Source: Bog-950 sp044225825
GTDB taxonomy: Bacteria; Bacteroidota; Bacteroidia; Chitinophagales; LD1
Length of the DNA stretch: 64,000 nucleotides
Reading direction: 5' to 3'
Assembly (NCBI GenBank): GCA_044225825.1
Contig: JBGAIB010000008.1
Span: 109,162 to 173,161, forward strand
Shown here: positions 1 through 7,070 of the stretch, piece after piece
How the letters are laid out: each line of letters begins with the position of its first letter
Position numbering within the stretch: the first letter of the stretch is position 1
Notes under the pieces: model-generated
Database searches by the model: none
Seen by the model: the letters and a program-made list of their open reading frames with translations, nothing else
What the model was told of the DNA's origin: nothing
Position numbers and translations under genes: made by a program

Positions 1-69
1 TGATTTATTATGATGATTATGATTTAACTGATACAAAGGCTATTAGGCTTCTTACCTCTAACCCTGTTT

Positions 70-108
70 AATCATAACTATCAGTGTTCTATTGCATTTT
101 TCCATTCG
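70..108 (+). repeat. dispersed intergenic repeat, copy A (partial)
   Basis: It reads ATCATAACTATCAGTGTTCT followed by ATTGCATTTTTCCATT. It matches the better copy at 231-310 across the TCAGCGTTCTATTGCATTT core. The repetition is seen directly; no function is known to me. Confidence 0.6.
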
Positions 109-230
109 TTCAATGTAGTATGTACTGCGTAGATGCAACCCCTTTAGGGGGCCGGGGGGTAGCACGGCATGGCTCACGCAACCCACTAACTACGTAAAGG
201 CAGAACCGCCACCCAAGCTCAGGCAAACCT

Positions 231-310
231 TAAATCAGCATTCTAAAATCAAAAATCAGCAATCATCATAACCATCCGTGTTTATCAGCGTTCTATTGCA
301 TTTGTTCCAT
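231..310 (+). repeat. dispersed intergenic repeat, copy B (longest)
   Basis: It starts with AAATCAGCATTCTAAAATCA, continues through AATCATCATAACCATCCGTG and ends with ATCAGCGTTCTATTGCATTT. Internal sub-repeats of AATCAGCA are visible. It is shared with 443-503 and, in part, with 70-108 and 3831-3866. Confidence 0.65.
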
Positions 311-314
311 CACT

Positions 315-365
315 CTGTCGCGCGTTTATAACGCGTGACGACTAAGTTTCGCGTTTGCAACGCGA
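315..365. repeat. 51-bp double-hairpin REP-like element, copy 1
   Basis: There are two successive palindromes. The first has CGCGTT and AACGCG arms around TAT; the second has CGCGTT and AACGCG arms around TGC. A second 51-bp copy lies at 52316-52366. The two differ at about 7 positions, and one pair of changes swaps a T-A pair for a G-C pair in the first stem, so pairing is kept. Confidence 0.75.
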
Positions 366-442
366 GTGAATAATTCCACCCAATTCACGTTACCAACTAA
401 TTCCCTAAGAGGAAGACAGCTACTCAGTGGCTAAGGACAATT

Positions 443-503
443 TTAAATCAGCATTCTAAAATCAGCAATCATCAGAACCATCATAACAAATCAGCGTTCT
501 ATT
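443..503 (+). repeat. dispersed intergenic repeat, copy C
   Basis: It again contains AAATCAGCATTCTAAAATCA followed by AGCAATCATCAGAACCATCA and TCAGCGTTCTATT. It ends directly beside the 3' end of the NTF2-like gene on the minus strand. Confidence 0.6.
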
Positions 504-508
504 CCCCC

Positions 509-862
509 CTAAGCATAATTGCAAAACACCTTCACCGCTTTCCCTTCTTCATTTAATTCAAACACTTCCACTGCTATGCGGTTGTTTACCGATTTGTAAT
601 GGATAGCCAAGGTACTAATACCGGCATAAATGCCTTGCAGATCGAAATACAATTCGGGATAGGCTTTTAACCCGATCTCGAAATAACGGCGCAGGTCGTG
701 CTTATTGGTAATTATTCCCGTTTCGTTAAACTTTAAAAGCGGTATAAAGGGCGAATTGAATACAATGTCTTCGGCATAGTGTGCCATGATGGATTCTATA
801 TCGTGATTGTTCCAGGCGGCTATCCATTGGTCGGCGAAATGTTTGGCGGTAGTGGTATCCAT
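509..862 (-). CDS. NTF2-like / SnoaL-like family protein
   Basis: A 117-residue protein with the size and layout of single-domain NTF2-like proteins. It opens with an N-terminal helix containing DQWIAAWNNHD and then IMAHYAEDIVFNSPF, the typical 'wandering dose of activity per target' segment of SnoaL-like polyketide-cyclase relatives. Beta strands follow to the end (LAIHYKSVNNRIAVEVFEL). Members of this fold bind small hydrophobic molecules or act as small isomerases and hydrolases; nothing here fixes the substrate. No signal peptide is visible, so it is probably cytoplasmic. It stands alone, with repeat-rich non-coding DNA on both sides. Family assignment is fairly firm, function unknown. 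Confidence 0.8.
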   Translation of the reverse strand: MDTTTAKHFADQWIAAWNNHDIESIMAHYAEDIVFNSPFIPLLKFNETGIITNKHDLRRYFEIGLKAYPELYFDLQGIYAGISTLAIHYKSVNNRIAVEVFELNEEGKAVKVFCNYA

Positions 863-1319
863 GGGGTTTTAAGTTCAAATATAAATTGAGTTATGAAATG
901 CTGATGAATACAAAATATTCGTATTTGTAGATCCGCAAGATTTTGCGGCTTTAGAGGTTCCCGCTTTACCCGTATGTCATGGTGAGCGTAGTCGAACCAT
1001 GCTGCGGAGAGTGCTGTTCTATTATAGAATAATGATTTGCGATATCGTCCTTCGACTATGCCAAGGATGACAGGTGGCAATGGTTTGCGAGGTGTTCTAT
1101 TCCGCTCAGGGTAACAGGCAGTCTAACATTTCAGATAAGCTTAAATAGCTATTGATTGGAAATTTATTAATAAGTAGAGGCACGAACCAATACATCGCTT
1201 ATTTTAACAATACTATGACAGTTCCATTAAGCGAAGCCTAAAACATTAAACTACCTTCATTTGTAATAACCAAGCACTTATTTCCCCGGCAATTTTAGAT
1301 GAACCCAATACACTAATCT
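863..1319. other. intergenic region with a MITE-like palindrome
   Basis: No believable gene is visible. The stretch contains the long inverted-repeat element at 975-1072. The minus-strand frame running through 820-1080 is an artefact of that element and of the NTF2-like gene. Confidence 0.6.
975..1072. repeat. 98-bp MITE-like element with TGTCAT inverted ends
   Basis: The left end reads TGTCATGGTGAGCGTAGTCG and the right end, reverse-complemented, reads TGTCATCCTTGGCATAGTCG. These are imperfect terminal inverted repeats of over 20 bp. Palindromes beginning TGTCATCCTGA are common dispersed repeats in Bacteroidota genomes. A related 94-bp element is at 3342-3435. Confidence 0.7.
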
Positions 1320-2003
1320 ATGCGGTCCAAATTTTTCCTGACCCTGCTCCTTTCAATCCTGGCAATTGCCGTCCGTAGCCAAAGCAGGTCGCTCTTTATT
1401 GATAGCCTCGTTATTAGCCCTTCTTTACCTACAACCAAAGATTCAACCTTATTAGAGGCCCACATCTATCTTCCATATTGGACAAATGGGCAAAAGCGAT
1501 ACAGTGACACTATAATATATACCGATTCTCAAATAATCGTTTCTTCCTGTTATATCATGGGTCAGTTACCTACAGCGAAAGCAATAATTGACAGTTCTTA
1601 CTTTAAACATCTACCGGCTAGTACCTATAACTTAACCTATTATCTGCATACACCGCTTTATAATGAGGTTGATACCCTTACGGACTGCAGCAAGTATCCT
1701 TATTATGATTCCGCATCAATTGCCTTTACCATAACTGATGCTACGGGCATAAGCACACCGGGTAATGAGCCAAACCTGATTTCCATCCTGCCCAACCCCG
1801 TGAGCGATATTTTGAATGTGCAGCTACTACATACTATAGGTGCCAGGGTAGAGATTGTGTCGGTTACCGGTCAACCATTAGTGCGGTATGAAGAGGTGGA
1901 GCATAATCTAAAGATACCTACTGCGCAACTTCCACTGGGAACTTACTTTGTAATCGTAACTGATAACATGCAGCGGGCAGTTAAACGGTTTATGAAGTTG
2001 TAG
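1320..2003 (+). CDS. secreted T9SS-sorted protein, tandem paralogue 1
   Basis: A 227-residue protein. A signal peptide (about residues 1-20, ending around AVRSQ) is followed by one small beta-rich domain. A type A T9SS sorting domain of about 75 residues closes it: LPNPVSDILNVQ, then VEIVSVTGQPL and LPLGTYFVIVTDN, ending in KRFMKL. The C-terminal domain directs export across the outer membrane by the type IX system and is normally removed or anchored at the surface. The next gene is a close paralogue. The first 30 and the last 115 or so residues are nearly identical between them, while residues 32-105 differ. No enzyme motif is recognisable. Confidence 0.8.
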   Translation: MRSKFFLTLLLSILAIAVRSQSRSLFIDSLVISPSLPTTKDSTLLEAHIYLPYWTNGQKRYSDTIIYTDSQIIVSSCYIMGQLPTAKAIIDSSYFKHLPASTYNLTYYLHTPLYNEVDTLTDCSKYPYYDSASIAFTITDATGISTPGNEPNLISILPNPVSDILNVQLLHTIGARVEIVSVTGQPLVRYEEVEHNLKIPTAQLPLGTYFVIVTDNMQRAVKRFMKL

Positions 2004-2039
2004 AATGAAAACCTTTTGAATAGAGTTAATAAAGCGCCT

Positions 2040-2720
2040 ATGAAACCCAAATTAATTTTAACCCTGCTCCTTTCAATCCTGGCAATTGCCGTCCGTAGTC
2101 AAAGCAGGTCGCTCTTTATTGATAGCCTTGTAGTTCATCCTGCTGCGCCTATGTCCCAGGATTCAATTCTACTGAAGGCCCACCTTTTATTTACATGGTT
2201 AACTGGACAATCAAGGTTGAGCGATACCATTATTTACACAGATTCCGAAATCATCGTCTCATCCTGTTATGCATTAGGACCGTTTCCTATGGAAGAACTT
2301 GTAATTGACAGTTTCCACCTTAAACCTTTACCAGCAGGTACTTACCAAATAAGGTATTACCTGCATACCCCGCGTTATAATGAGGTTGATACCCTTACGG
2401 ACTGTAGCAAGTATCCTTACTATGATTCCGCATCAATTGCCTTTACCATAACCGATGCTACGGGCATAAGCACACCGGATAATGAGCCGAACTTGATTTC
2501 CATTCGGCCCAACCCCGTGAGCGATATTTTGAATGTGCAGCAACTACATACTATATATGCCAGGGTGGAGATTGTATCAGTTACCGGTCAACCATTATTG
2601 CGGTATGAGGAGGTGGGGCAGAATCTAAAGATACCCACAGCGCAGTTACCACCGGGAACTTATTTTGTAATTGTAACTGATAACAAGCAGCGGGCAGTTA
2701 AGCGGTTTATGAAGTTATAG
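2040..2720 (+). CDS. secreted T9SS-sorted protein, tandem paralogue 2
   Basis: A paralogue of the preceding gene, 226 residues from the ATG at 2040. I prefer that start to one 24 bp upstream because it gives a clean signal peptide (MKPKLILTLLLSILAIAV). The core is beta-rich and unrecognised, with DTIIYTDSEIIVSSCYALG shared in outline with paralogue 1. The last 75 residues form a type A T9SS sorting domain (RPNPVSDILNVQ ... LPPGTYFVIVTDN). The 36-bp gap between the genes and the shared signal-peptide DNA indicate a recent tandem duplication followed by divergence of the middle part. Confidence 0.8.
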   Translation: MKPKLILTLLLSILAIAVRSQSRSLFIDSLVVHPAAPMSQDSILLKAHLLFTWLTGQSRLSDTIIYTDSEIIVSSCYALGPFPMEELVIDSFHLKPLPAGTYQIRYYLHTPRYNEVDTLTDCSKYPYYDSASIAFTITDATGISTPDNEPNLISIRPNPVSDILNVQQLHTIYARVEIVSVTGQPLLRYEEVGQNLKIPTAQLPPGTYFVIVTDNKQRAVKRFMKL

Positions 2721-2723
2721 ATC

Positions 2724-2742
2724 GCAAGTCTAAAAGACTTGC
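2724..2742. repeat. short hairpin GCAAGTC-TAAAA-GACTTGC
   Basis: A perfect 7-bp stem lies just after the stop codon of the second paralogue. It has no T-run, so it is either a weak transcription end or a small dispersed palindrome. Confidence 0.45.
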
Positions 2743-2836
2743 AACAATTGAAACTTCAGGGTCTCCAGGTGAAAGACCATGTAAGAACGATACTTAACAG
2801 CAATTAACCAGCAGCAACCTTAAGTATAAAGCGCAA

Positions 2837-2857
2837 CCCCTCTCCTTCGGAGAGGGG
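2837..2857. repeat. CCCCTCTCC/GGAGAGGGG hairpin repeat
   Basis: A perfect 9-bp stem around a TTC loop, followed by TAGGGGTGAGGA. Hairpins of this CCCTCTCC...GGAGAGGG form with a trailing GGGGTGAGG are a widespread dispersed intergenic repeat in bacteria. Confidence 0.6.
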
Positions 2858-2980
2858 TAGGGGTGAGGACTCTTTGCATCCTGCCCCTTCTCCTCCACTT
2901 TTTTGTTAATTTTTAGTAGCATTATTTGAAACTTTAAAGCTTTTATACTATCTTCACACCAAAGAAATTCATTAACACCT

Positions 2981-3241
2981 ATGAAAACACTATACCTACT
3001 CCGAGACAACAAGGCACAGACCTTAAACGAATCAGAGTCCCACAAAGGCAGTCTTAAAAGCCGGACAAGCGTAAACCTTCAGACAGAACTACGCCCGGCC
3101 ATCACTCAAATTAAACTTTTGGGAATTTGTGCACTTGAAAAGCAACTGCACAAATTTGCACAAATGCTAAAAATCGTAATGCATGAAAGCCCGGTTTTAC
3201 CCTGTTTTAACAACAAAACGCTCACATTAAAATTTCTGTAA
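2981..3241 (+). CDS. doubtful small hypothetical protein
   Basis: An 86-codon open frame with a plausible ATG. Its 3' part runs straight through the GTGCAC palindrome at 3124-3165, and the product resembles nothing I know. The composition looks like translated intergenic DNA. I list it only so that the stretch is covered. Confidence 0.2.
   Translation: MKTLYLLRDNKAQTLNESESHKGSLKSRTSVNLQTELRPAITQIKLLGICALEKQLHKFAQMLKIVMHESPVLPCFNNKTLTLKFL
3124..3165. repeat. GTGCAC triple half-site element, copy 1
   Basis: The element reads AATTTGTGCACTTGAAAAGC, then AACTGCACAAATTTGCACAAAT. It is an inverted pair of TTGTGCA-type half-sites plus a third direct half-site. It matches the copy at 55438-55479 over about 37 of 44 positions and resembles 3243-3280. 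Confidence 0.65.
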
Positions 3242-3242
3242 C

Positions 3243-3280
3243 TTGTGCACTAGCTGAAAAGTGCACAAGCATGCACAAGT
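3243..3280. repeat. GTGCAC triple half-site element, copy 2
   Basis: It reads TTGTGCACTAGCTGAAAAGT followed by GCACAAGCATGCACAAGT. Again there is an inverted pair of TTGTGCAC/GTGCACAA with an extra GCACAA half-site. It lies 80 bp from copy 1. Confidence 0.6.
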
Positions 3281-3341
3281 AGATGTGGATAACCATGGAG
3301 CAAGGCCAGTGTATTTTTGCTGCGTAGCCCCCTTTCAGCCT

Positions 3342-3435
3342 TGTCATCCCGACGCAGGAGGGCTCTTAACCAACTCAGAAGGCGCATCTTCCTGAATTAA
3401 GATGCTTCACCCGAATTCTCGGGCTCAGCATGACA
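3342..3435. repeat. 94-bp MITE-like element with TGTCAT inverted ends
   Basis: The left end is TGTCATCCCGACGCAGGAGG; the right end, reverse-complemented, begins TGTCATGCTGAGCCCGAGAA. The interior contains AAGATGCTTCACCCGAATTC. It belongs to the same general family as 975-1072. Confidence 0.65.
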
Positions 3436-3460
3436 AAAGAGAGCGCTCGCTGCTTGTGCA

Positions 3461-3632
3461 AAAAGTGTAAATAAGTGTAAAGTTGCAAATTGAGATCACA
3501 AGAAAAGTGTAAAGGAGTGTAAAGTTTGAGGTGGTCTGCACAACAAAAAGTGTAAAGGAGTGTAAAGTTTATTCTGCTCATCCTCTACATCCTGCAAATC
3601 CTGGTTCAAAAAGTGTAAAGGAGTGTAAAGTT
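3461..3632 (+). repeat. four interspersed copies of AAAGTGTAAAGGAGTGTAAAGTT
   Basis: Copies lie at 3461-3485 (variant with TAAATAAG), 3503-3526, 3546-3570 and 3608-3632. Each is a doublet of AGTGTAAA. Starts are 42, 43 and 62 bp apart, and the DNA between copies is unique. This is not a simple tandem repeat and not a CRISPR, because the spacers are of unequal length and the repeat is itself a direct doublet. Confidence 0.7.
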
Positions 3633-3674
3633 GCAGGAGAAGTTCCTTTCTGTTTAATCGAAACAAAAAGATGG

Positions 3675-3701
3675 CGTCATCCTGAACTTGTTTCAGGATC
3701 T
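3675..3701. repeat. CGTCATCCTGAA...TTCAGGATCT palindrome
   Basis: A 7-bp perfect stem TCCTGAA/TTCAGGA around ACTTG-type sequence, preceded by CGTCA. This half-palindrome is a very common dispersed bacterial repeat and is related to the ends of the TGTCAT elements nearby. Confidence 0.55.
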
Positions 3702-3830
3702 GGCTGTTCGGCTATAATGGAACAAGTGGTTACCCTATCACTCCCTATCAAACCCAATCACCGGGGTTAAATGCATGCTGTAATAACCACAACACCGCTA
3801 ATCCGAGGACGAATACATACAATTTGACAT

Positions 3831-3866
3831 AACCAATCATAACCATCAGCGTAATCAGCGTTCCAC
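3831..3866 (+). repeat. dispersed intergenic repeat, copy D (partial)
   Basis: It contains AATCATAACCATCAGCGTAA and TCAGCGTTC, matching the core of the copies at 231-310 and 443-503. It lies 35 bp upstream of the following gene. Confidence 0.5.
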
Positions 3867-3901
3867 AAACACTCTCCCCCAAAAACACTAAACTTGCCCT
3901 T

Positions 3902-4708
3902 ATGAAACACCTGCTGTTACTGCTGTTTTTGCTGCCCCTGCTGGCCGGGGCCCAGGTTTATCCGCTGGATGAAGGATTTAGCGGCATCCCTACCTACCAA
4001 TTGCCCGCAGGCTGGAGCGGCGATATGCGCGTAATGCCCGACCACGGCCTGAACGATGGCAAGGGCGCAGCCGCCGACATCAGCGGCACCGATGAGGTGG
4101 ATAGCCTGATTACCCCCTGGGTGGGTCCGCTGGATACGTTTACACAGGTGTTGTTTTATTACCGCATGGTGGAGGACTTTATTTACCCCAGCACAGAAAA
4201 ACATTTGGGCCCGCTGGACCAATTGATGGTGAGCATCTCTACCGACAGCATTAACTACACCCCTATCTGTATCATGGATTCATCGAACCACCTGCCCACG
4301 CTTAACTTCCGTAAAGTTGATTTTACACTGAACAACTACGCCGGTCAGGTGGTGAAGTTTAAGTTCCGTGCCCAAACCGGTGGCGGGGCCAGCTACTTTA
4401 CCGATATTGATTCGATTAAGATCCGTCAGGATTTTACCCCCAACGTAGGTATTACCGAAACCTATGCCGACCTTGATTTTCAGCTTTCGCCGAACCCCGC
4501 TACCAACCATCAAGCAGCTACCATAAAAACTGCCTACAATGGCAATAGTTCTGTGCAACTATATGACGGCGATGGCCGCCATATAGCCGCTTACAATTTT
4601 GTAAACGAATTACAGTTGCATTTAGCAGATTTACCAGCCGGTATCTATTATGTGCGCCTGCAACAGCAGCAACTTTACAGTATTAAAAAACTGGTACTCG
4701 CCCCATGA
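3902..4708 (+). CDS. secreted T9SS protein with choice-of-anchor J-like domain
   Basis: A 268-residue protein: signal peptide (residues 1-18, LLLFLLPLLAGAQ), a jelly-roll domain of the choice-of-anchor J type (about 22-180; LITPWVGPLDTFTQVLFYYR and VKFKFRAQTGGGASYFTDID are typical), then a type A T9SS sorting domain (SPNPATNHQ ... LPAGIYYVRLQQ). Such domains bind carbohydrate or protein at the cell surface or in secreted material. The stop codon overlaps the start of the heptose epimerase gene by 4 bp, so the two may be co-transcribed although the functions look unrelated. Ligand unknown. Confidence 0.8.
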   Translation: MKHLLLLLFLLPLLAGAQVYPLDEGFSGIPTYQLPAGWSGDMRVMPDHGLNDGKGAAADISGTDEVDSLITPWVGPLDTFTQVLFYYRMVEDFIYPSTEKHLGPLDQLMVSISTDSINYTPICIMDSSNHLPTLNFRKVDFTLNNYAGQVVKFKFRAQTGGGASYFTDIDSIKIRQDFTPNVGITETYADLDFQLSPNPATNHQAATIKTAYNGNSSVQLYDGDGRHIAAYNFVNELQLHLADLPAGIYYVRLQQQQLYSIKKLVLAP

Positions 4709-5664
4709 AACAACTGGTAGTAACCGGTGCCGCCGGCTTTATAGGCAGCAATTTGGTCCGCAGGTTAAACGCCGAAGGCTATACCAATTTGTTGCTGGTA
4801 GATGAATTTGATACCGCTGCCAAAGCTCCGAACCTGGAAGGCCTGCAGTACACCGAAAAAATACACCGCGAACACTTTATTGATTGGTTTACCGAACATG
4901 CCGAAGATGTGGAATTTGTGTTCCACATCGGTGCCCGCACCGATACCTCGGAATTCAACTTCCGTGTGCTGGACTCGCTGAACCTGAGCTATACCAAGGC
5001 ACTTTGGGAAATATGCAGCAGCAAACAAATTCCGTTTTTGTATGCCAGCAGCGCCGCCACCTATGGCGCAGGCGAGCAGGGCTTTAGCGATAACCATGCA
5101 GGCATCCGCACGTTGAAGCCTTTAAATCCTTACGGCCTCTCGAAACAACTGTTCGACATGTTTGCGCTGGAGCAAACTACTACCCCACCCCATTGGTACG
5201 GGCTTAAGTTCTTTAATGTGTATGGTCCGTACGAGAACCATAAAGGCCGTATGGCCTCGGTGGTGTATCATGCCTATCATCAAATTAAGCAAACGGGTAA
5301 AGTAAAACTATTCCAAAGCCATAACCCCAATTTTAAGGATGGCGAGCAACTGCGCGATTTTATTTATGTAGATGATGTATTGGATGTGTGCCTGTACTTG
5401 TATAAAAACCGCGTAGCCTCGGGTATTTACAACCTGGGCACCGGCACAGCCCGCAGTTTTAAGGATATGGTGTTAGGCATTTTTAAAACCCTGCAACTGA
5501 AACCGGTTATTGAATTCATCCCCACGCCGCTGGATATCCGCGATAAATACCAATACTACACGCAGGCCGAAATGGACAAGCTAAAGGCTACCGGCTATAC
5601 CCAAAACTTCACTTTTTTGGAAGAGGGCGTAGAAAAATACGTGCACTGGCTCGAAAAACAATAG
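4705..5664 (+). CDS. hldD: ADP-L-glycero-D-manno-heptose-6-epimerase
   Basis: A 319-residue short-chain dehydrogenase/reductase of the extended (NAD-dependent epimerase) type. The N-terminal nucleotide-binding motif TGAAGFIGSNL is at residues 6-16. The catalytic Tyr and Lys lie in NPYGLSKQL, with SSAATYG upstream. NVYGPYENHKGRMASV and QLRDFIYVDDV are characteristic of the HldD/RfaD branch rather than generic UDP-sugar epimerases. It converts ADP-D-glycero-D-manno-heptose to the L-glycero form, the last step in making the heptose precursor of lipopolysaccharide core, in the cytosol. Length is normal for the family. It starts in the ATGA overlap with the preceding gene. Confidence 0.93.
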   Translation: MKQLVVTGAAGFIGSNLVRRLNAEGYTNLLLVDEFDTAAKAPNLEGLQYTEKIHREHFIDWFTEHAEDVEFVFHIGARTDTSEFNFRVLDSLNLSYTKALWEICSSKQIPFLYASSAATYGAGEQGFSDNHAGIRTLKPLNPYGLSKQLFDMFALEQTTTPPHWYGLKFFNVYGPYENHKGRMASVVYHAYHQIKQTGKVKLFQSHNPNFKDGEQLRDFIYVDDVLDVCLYLYKNRVASGIYNLGTGTARSFKDMVLGIFKTLQLKPVIEFIPTPLDIRDKYQYYTQAEMDKLKATGYTQNFTFLEEGVEKYVHWLEKQ

Positions 5665-5695
5665 TTTTTTTCCGGTCCAACATCGCTTTTTGGCG

Positions 5696-5703
5696 TATCT
5701 TTG
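5696..5703 (+). promoter_or_regulatory. Bacteroidota -7 element TATCTTTG
   Basis: TATCTTTG fits the TAnnTTTG consensus and lies 33 bp before the ammonium transporter start. A clear -33 TTTG at the usual distance is not seen. Confidence 0.5.
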
Positions 5704-5735
5704 CCCCACACACAACATAATTATATTTATATAAT

Positions 5736-7070
5736 ATGAAGAAGCGGTTCCTGTTTCCTTTTCTGGCGTTGGCCTTGGTTTGCAGCATCGGCCTTGTATT
5801 TAACCCAGAACTAAGCGCGCCTACCACTAACGCCAACCCCTGGGATATTGCCTGGATGCTGACAGCCGCCGGCTTAGTGTTGTTGATGACGCCCGGCCTC
5901 TCGTTCTTCTATGGCGGTATGGTTAGCAAAAAGAACATCATCAGCACCATGCTGCAAAGCTTTGTGGCGCTGGGTGTAATAACCGTGTTATATGTGTTTG
6001 TGGGTTTCAGCCTCAGCTTCGGCGAAAGCTTTCATGGTATTATTGGTAACCCGCTTACCTTCTTCATGTTCCGTGGTGTTGATTTAAACACCCACCCAAC
6101 CCTATCGCCCTCGATACCGCTGTTGCTGTTTGCCGTGTTCCAGTTAAAGTTTGCCATTATAACCCCCGCCATTATAACGGGCAGCTTTGCCGAGCGGGTA
6201 AAGTTCAACGCCTACCTGGTGTTTATCACCCTGTTCTCGCTGTTCATTTATGCGCCTTTAGCCCACTGGACCTGGCACCCCGAGGGCTTTTTGCATAAGT
6301 GGGGCGTGCTTGATTTTGCAGGCGGAACGGTAGTACATATGAGCGCCGGTTACGCGGCACTGGCAGGGGCTATGTTCCTGGGCCACCGGACCCACTTTGG
6401 CGATACCACCAAGCACCACGAGCCGGCTAACATTCCCTTTGTAATACTGGGCACCGGTATGCTTTGGTTTGGTTGGTTTGGTTTTAATGCAGGTTCCAGC
6501 TTAGGCGCTAATACCACTGCCGTGCAGGCCTTTGTTACTACCATGGTAGCCTCGGCTGCTGCTATGCTGGCCTGGATATTTTTTGATGCTGTGCGCGGTA
6601 AAAAGATATCGGCTATGGGTGCCTGTATAGGTGCGGTAGTAGGTTTAGTAGCTATTACGCCTGCCGCAGGCTTTGTAAGCATACCCCATGCCCTGTTTAT
6701 CGGTTTTGTCGCTTCTATTATCAGCAACCTGGCGGTGCGCGCTAAAAACAAAAGTAATCTGGACGATACCTTAGATGTATTCCCCGGCCACGGTATAGGC
6801 GGTATTTGCGGTATGCTTTTAACGGGTGTATTTGCCAAGGACGTGGGCCTTTACTATGGGCATACTACCACCTTCTTTTACCACATACTGGCATTGGTAA
6901 TTGTAAGCGTGTTTACCTTTGGCGGTTCGTATTTGTTATATATGCTAACCAACAAACTGGTGCCGCTACGGGTAAGTATTGAAGAAGAAGACCTGGGACT
7001 GGATTACACCCAGCACGGCGAAACATACAAGTTAAAGAAGCCACTGAACGAAACAATCAATCCCAATTAA
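5736..7070 (+). CDS. amt: ammonium transporter
   Basis: A 444-residue integral membrane protein of the Amt/MEP/Rh family. It starts with a cleavable or first-helix segment (MKKRFLFPFLALALVCSIGL) followed by eleven hydrophobic helices. Family signatures include FYGGMV (residues about 63-68), LAHWTWHPEGFL, FAGGTVVHMSAG with the first channel His, and FPGHGIGGICGM with the second. It conducts ammonium/ammonia through the inner membrane when nitrogen is scarce. No GlnB gene is adjacent, although amt and glnB are often paired; the next gene runs convergently with a 4-bp overlap. Confidence 0.95.
   Translation: MKKRFLFPFLALALVCSIGLVFNPELSAPTTNANPWDIAWMLTAAGLVLLMTPGLSFFYGGMVSKKNIISTMLQSFVALGVITVLYVFVGFSLSFGESFHGIIGNPLTFFMFRGVDLNTHPTLSPSIPLLLFAVFQLKFAIITPAIITGSFAERVKFNAYLVFITLFSLFIYAPLAHWTWHPEGFLHKWGVLDFAGGTVVHMSAGYAALAGAMFLGHRTHFGDTTKHHEPANIPFVILGTGMLWFGWFGFNAGSSLGANTTAVQAFVTTMVASAAAMLAWIFFDAVRGKKISAMGACIGAVVGLVAITPAAGFVSIPHALFIGFVASIISNLAVRAKNKSNLDDTLDVFPGHGIGGICGMLLTGVFAKDVGLYYGHTTTFFYHILALVIVSVFTFGGSYLLYMLTNKLVPLRVSIEEEDLGLDYTQHGETYKLKKPLNETINPN

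Larger units (their letters stand above)
1..508. other. gene-poor leader region with dispersed repeats
   Basis: I see no convincing coding sequence here. The stretch holds three copies of a motif ending in TCAGCGTTCTATT, a GC-rich double-hairpin element at 315-365, and a short hairpin of the form CCCCTTTAGGGG near 139-150. The surroundings are AT-rich and low in coding signal. Confidence 0.7.
3242..3901. other. repeat-dense intergenic region
   Basis: 660 bp without a believable gene. It holds the second GTGCAC element (3243-3280), a TGTCAT inverted-repeat element (3342-3435), four interspersed GTGTAAAG doublets (3461-3632), a TCCTGAA/TTCAGGA palindrome (3675-3701) and part of the TCAGCGTTC repeat (3831-3866). 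Short open frames here are made by these repeats. Confidence 0.7.

Noticed and set aside
820..1080. Minus-strand open frame of 86 codons
   Set aside because: It runs through the MITE-like inverted repeat and into the NTF2-like gene; the composition is not protein-like.
2794..3045. Minus-strand open frame of 83 codons
   Set aside because: It includes the CCCCTCTCC hairpin repeat and has no recognisable product.
3461..3632. Possible CRISPR array
   Set aside because: Spacings are unequal, the repeat is an internal direct doublet without a hairpin, and no cas gene is present.
3375..3770. Short open frames over the GTGTAAAG repeats
   Set aside because: They are produced by the repeat words; repeated SVKECKV in the translation is an artefact.
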